Positions 62,698 through 64,000 of a DNA stretch of 64,000 nucleotides are shown in pieces. The translations under genes and the position numbers were made by a program. Positions within the stretch are counted from its first letter, which is position 1, and each line of letters begins with the position of its first letter. The DNA is taken from NCBI GenBank assembly GCA_021818505.1, contig JAKADX010000011.1, forward strand, positions 1 through 64,000, given 5' to 3'. Origin of the DNA: Pseudomonadota bacterium (GTDB lineage Bacteria; Pseudomonadota; Alphaproteobacteria; Acetobacterales; Acetobacteraceae). Below the pieces are notes generated by a model. That model was not told the DNA's origin, did not search any database, and saw only the letters and a list, made by a program, of their open reading frames with translations.

Positions 62698-63903
62698 CTA
62701 CCGATCGTGCCGTGCGTATTTCACGCCGACCGCGCCCAGCCACAGCAGCCCTGCCACCCCCAGTGCCGCCATCGCGTGCAGTGGCCCCAGCCGATCGCCG
62801 AGCCAGCCCGAGAGCAGCATTCCCAGCGGCCAGCAGCCGATCGCGGTGGTCACCAGCCCCATGACTCGCGACCGTGCCGTCTCCGGCGTGTCGGCCAGCG
62901 CGATCGTCACCTGCTCATTGGAATAGACCGCGAGCCCCAGACCGCCGACAAGAAGTAGCGCCGCTGCGGCCCAGAACCACGGCGCCGCCGCGGTCAGCGT
63001 GAGTGCGGCCAAAAACCAGGCCGAACTGCCGAGGAACACCCAGACCCGCTTCCCCGGTACCGTCAGACCGGAAGTCAGCCCCAGCCCGCCCAGCGTTGCC
63101 CCCATCGGCTCCGCCGCCGCCAGCACGCCGACCAGCGTGGCGGAGACGGCGAACACGTCGCGGCCGACCGGGGCGACCAGCGAGGTGTAGGCGAAGCCGA
63201 ACAGGTTCTGCGCCACTGTGATTCCCAGCAGCGCCAGCAGCGCCGGCGAGCGGCGGACCACTGCGACCGCCTCGGCCAGATCGGTCAGCACCGAGGCCGG
63301 GGCAAGCCGGCGGCGCTGCTGCGCATGGCGCACGGGCAAGGCGAGCAGCGCGGCAGCCAGGTTGAGCATGGCCGAGGCGGTGAACGTGCCAGGCAGTCCC
63401 AAAAACTCATAGGCCGCCCCGCCGACCAGCGGCCCAAGCACGCGGCTGACCGAAGTGGTCAGGCTGTCGAGTGCGATGGCGCGGGCGGCGAGCGGTGCGG
63501 CCACGCTCTCGCCGATCATGCGCCGGCGCACCGACAGGTCGTTGCCGAACACGAGGCCCGTCACCAGCCCCGCCGCGAACATGTGCCAGGGCAGCAGCAG
63601 CCCCGCCCAGGCCAGCAGCGCCACCACGCCTGACGCCACGCTGCTGGCCAACATCCCGATGATGATGATGACGCGCCGATCTAAGGCGTCGGCCAGCACG
63701 CCGGCCAGCGCGCCGGTGAAGATCAGCGGCAGGCTGCGCCCCGACGCTACCACCGCAACGGCGAATTGCGAGCCGGTGGCGTCCAGCGTGAACAGGGCCG
63801 CTGCCAGCACTTCCAGCCAGCGCATCGCATTGCCGATGCCGCCCACGGCCCAGAGCAGCAGGAAGTCGCGCGAGGCGAGGCCGGGCGACGGTCGCGGGTT
63901 CAT
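62698..63903 (-). CDS. MFS transporter
   Basis: A 401-residue major facilitator superfamily protein with about 12 hydrophobic helices, for example FLLLWAVGGIGNAMRWLEVL and LGPLHAMAALGVAGLLWLGA. The loop between helices 2 and 3 reads GVLADALDRR, a motif-A variant. It resembles the MFS_3/enterobactin-exporter-like class that lacks strong substrate markers. Its stop lies just upstream of the rpmI promoter, so read-through into the ribosomal genes is possible. Confidence 0.85.
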   Translation of the reverse strand: MNPRPSPGLASRDFLLLWAVGGIGNAMRWLEVLAAALFTLDATGSQFAVAVVASGRSLPLIFTGALAGVLADALDRRVIIIIGMLASSVASGVVALLAWAGLLLPWHMFAAGLVTGLVFGNDLSVRRRMIGESVAAPLAARAIALDSLTTSVSRVLGPLVGGAAYEFLGLPGTFTASAMLNLAAALLALPVRHAQQRRRLAPASVLTDLAEAVAVVRRSPALLALLGITVAQNLFGFAYTSLVAPVGRDVFAVSATLVGVLAAAEPMGATLGGLGLTSGLTVPGKRVWVFLGSSAWFLAALTLTAAAPWFWAAAALLLVGGLGLAVYSNEQVTIALADTPETARSRVMGLVTTAIGCWPLGMLLSGWLGDRLGPLHAMAALGVAGLLWLGAVGVKYARHDR

Positions 63904-63936
63904 TCGCGACGCGCCCGCACCAGGTGCTTCGCGCCA

Positions 63937-63960
63937 CCCTCTCCCGCAAGCGGGAGAGGG
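63937..63960. repeat. Intergenic palindrome CCCTCTCCCGC-AA-GCGGGAGAGGG
   Basis: A perfect 11-pair inverted repeat with a 2-base loop. Palindromes of this exact style are scattered in many intergenic regions of high-GC Proteobacteria. It could act as a bidirectional terminator or a REP-like element between the partial gene at the edge and the MFS gene. Confidence 0.6.
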
Positions 63961-63975
63961 CCGGGGAGAGGCTTC

Positions 63976-64000
63976 TTACTTGCCCCAGATCTTGCGATAG
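63976..64000 (-). CDS. C-terminus of an unidentified gene (window edge)
   Basis: On the minus strand the codons YRKIWGK are followed by TAA at 63978-63976. Too little is visible to identify the protein; the ending resembles periplasmic binding proteins, but this is only an impression. Confidence 0.4.

Overview
The window looks like a chromosomal segment of a high-GC alphaproteobacterium, most likely Acetobacteraceae or a related Acetobacterales/Rhodospirillales lineage. I infer this from the codon bias, a SUF-type iron-sulfur operon led by an Rrf2 regulator, a CpaA-F/Tad pilus locus, a NitT/TauT transporter coupled to a DUF1028 protein, and many ATGA or TGATG stop/start overlaps. No sequence search was possible. 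I saw no phage, insertion sequence, CRISPR array, rRNA or tRNA.

Layout. 1-1448: the end of a branched-chain amino acid ABC transporter (livG, partial livF). 1602-3834: a GH15 glycoside hydrolase and a secreted YAPPP-rich protein. 3915-8040: DEAD-box helicase, glutaryl-CoA dehydrogenase and a TrmA/RlmD-type RNA methyltransferase. 8041-14488 (minus strand): rrf2-sufBCDSUT-sufA. 14607-16874: divergent metal P1B-ATPase with a C-terminal hemerythrin domain. 16929-20914: Nudix, metallo-beta-lactamase fold and EamA genes, and lactate permease. 21224-25205: a cysteine-rich secreted protein, then a four-gene ABC transporter/DUF1028 operon. 25218-27762: bactofilin, an EI24-like membrane protein and a PfkB kinase. 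27880-30167: five tandem paralogous genes for small exported proteins, four of them lipoprotein-like, of unknown function. 30300-32129: typA/bipA.

32145-44541 is a complete tight-adherence pilus locus. It has two TadE-like genes on the minus strand, an AT-richer spacer, two nearly identical Flp pilins that share a duplicated promoter region, then cpaABCDEF, tadBC, a TPR lipoprotein and a GT87-like membrane protein. 44546-49488: 2'-O-methyltransferase-like protein, DUF423 protein, prolyl aminopeptidase, and a sugar-acid cluster (threonate/hydroxyisobutyrate-type dehydrogenase, SMP-30 lactonase, uronate dehydrogenase). 49565-52673: a MarR-HlyD-EmrB efflux operon with inverted repeats in its leader. 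52712-56588: nitrilase-family amidohydrolase and adenine deaminase, divergent from alanine racemase. 56592-62681 (minus strand): promoter-rpmI-rplT-terminator-like hairpin-pheS-pheT-GT61 glycosyltransferase. 62698-64000: an MFS transporter, an intergenic palindrome and the C-terminus of one more gene.

The features most worth a second look are the tandem paralogue array, the duplicated pilin promoter with a fixed-spacing upstream box, the hemerythrin-fused ATPase facing the suf operon, and the DUF1028-coupled transporter.
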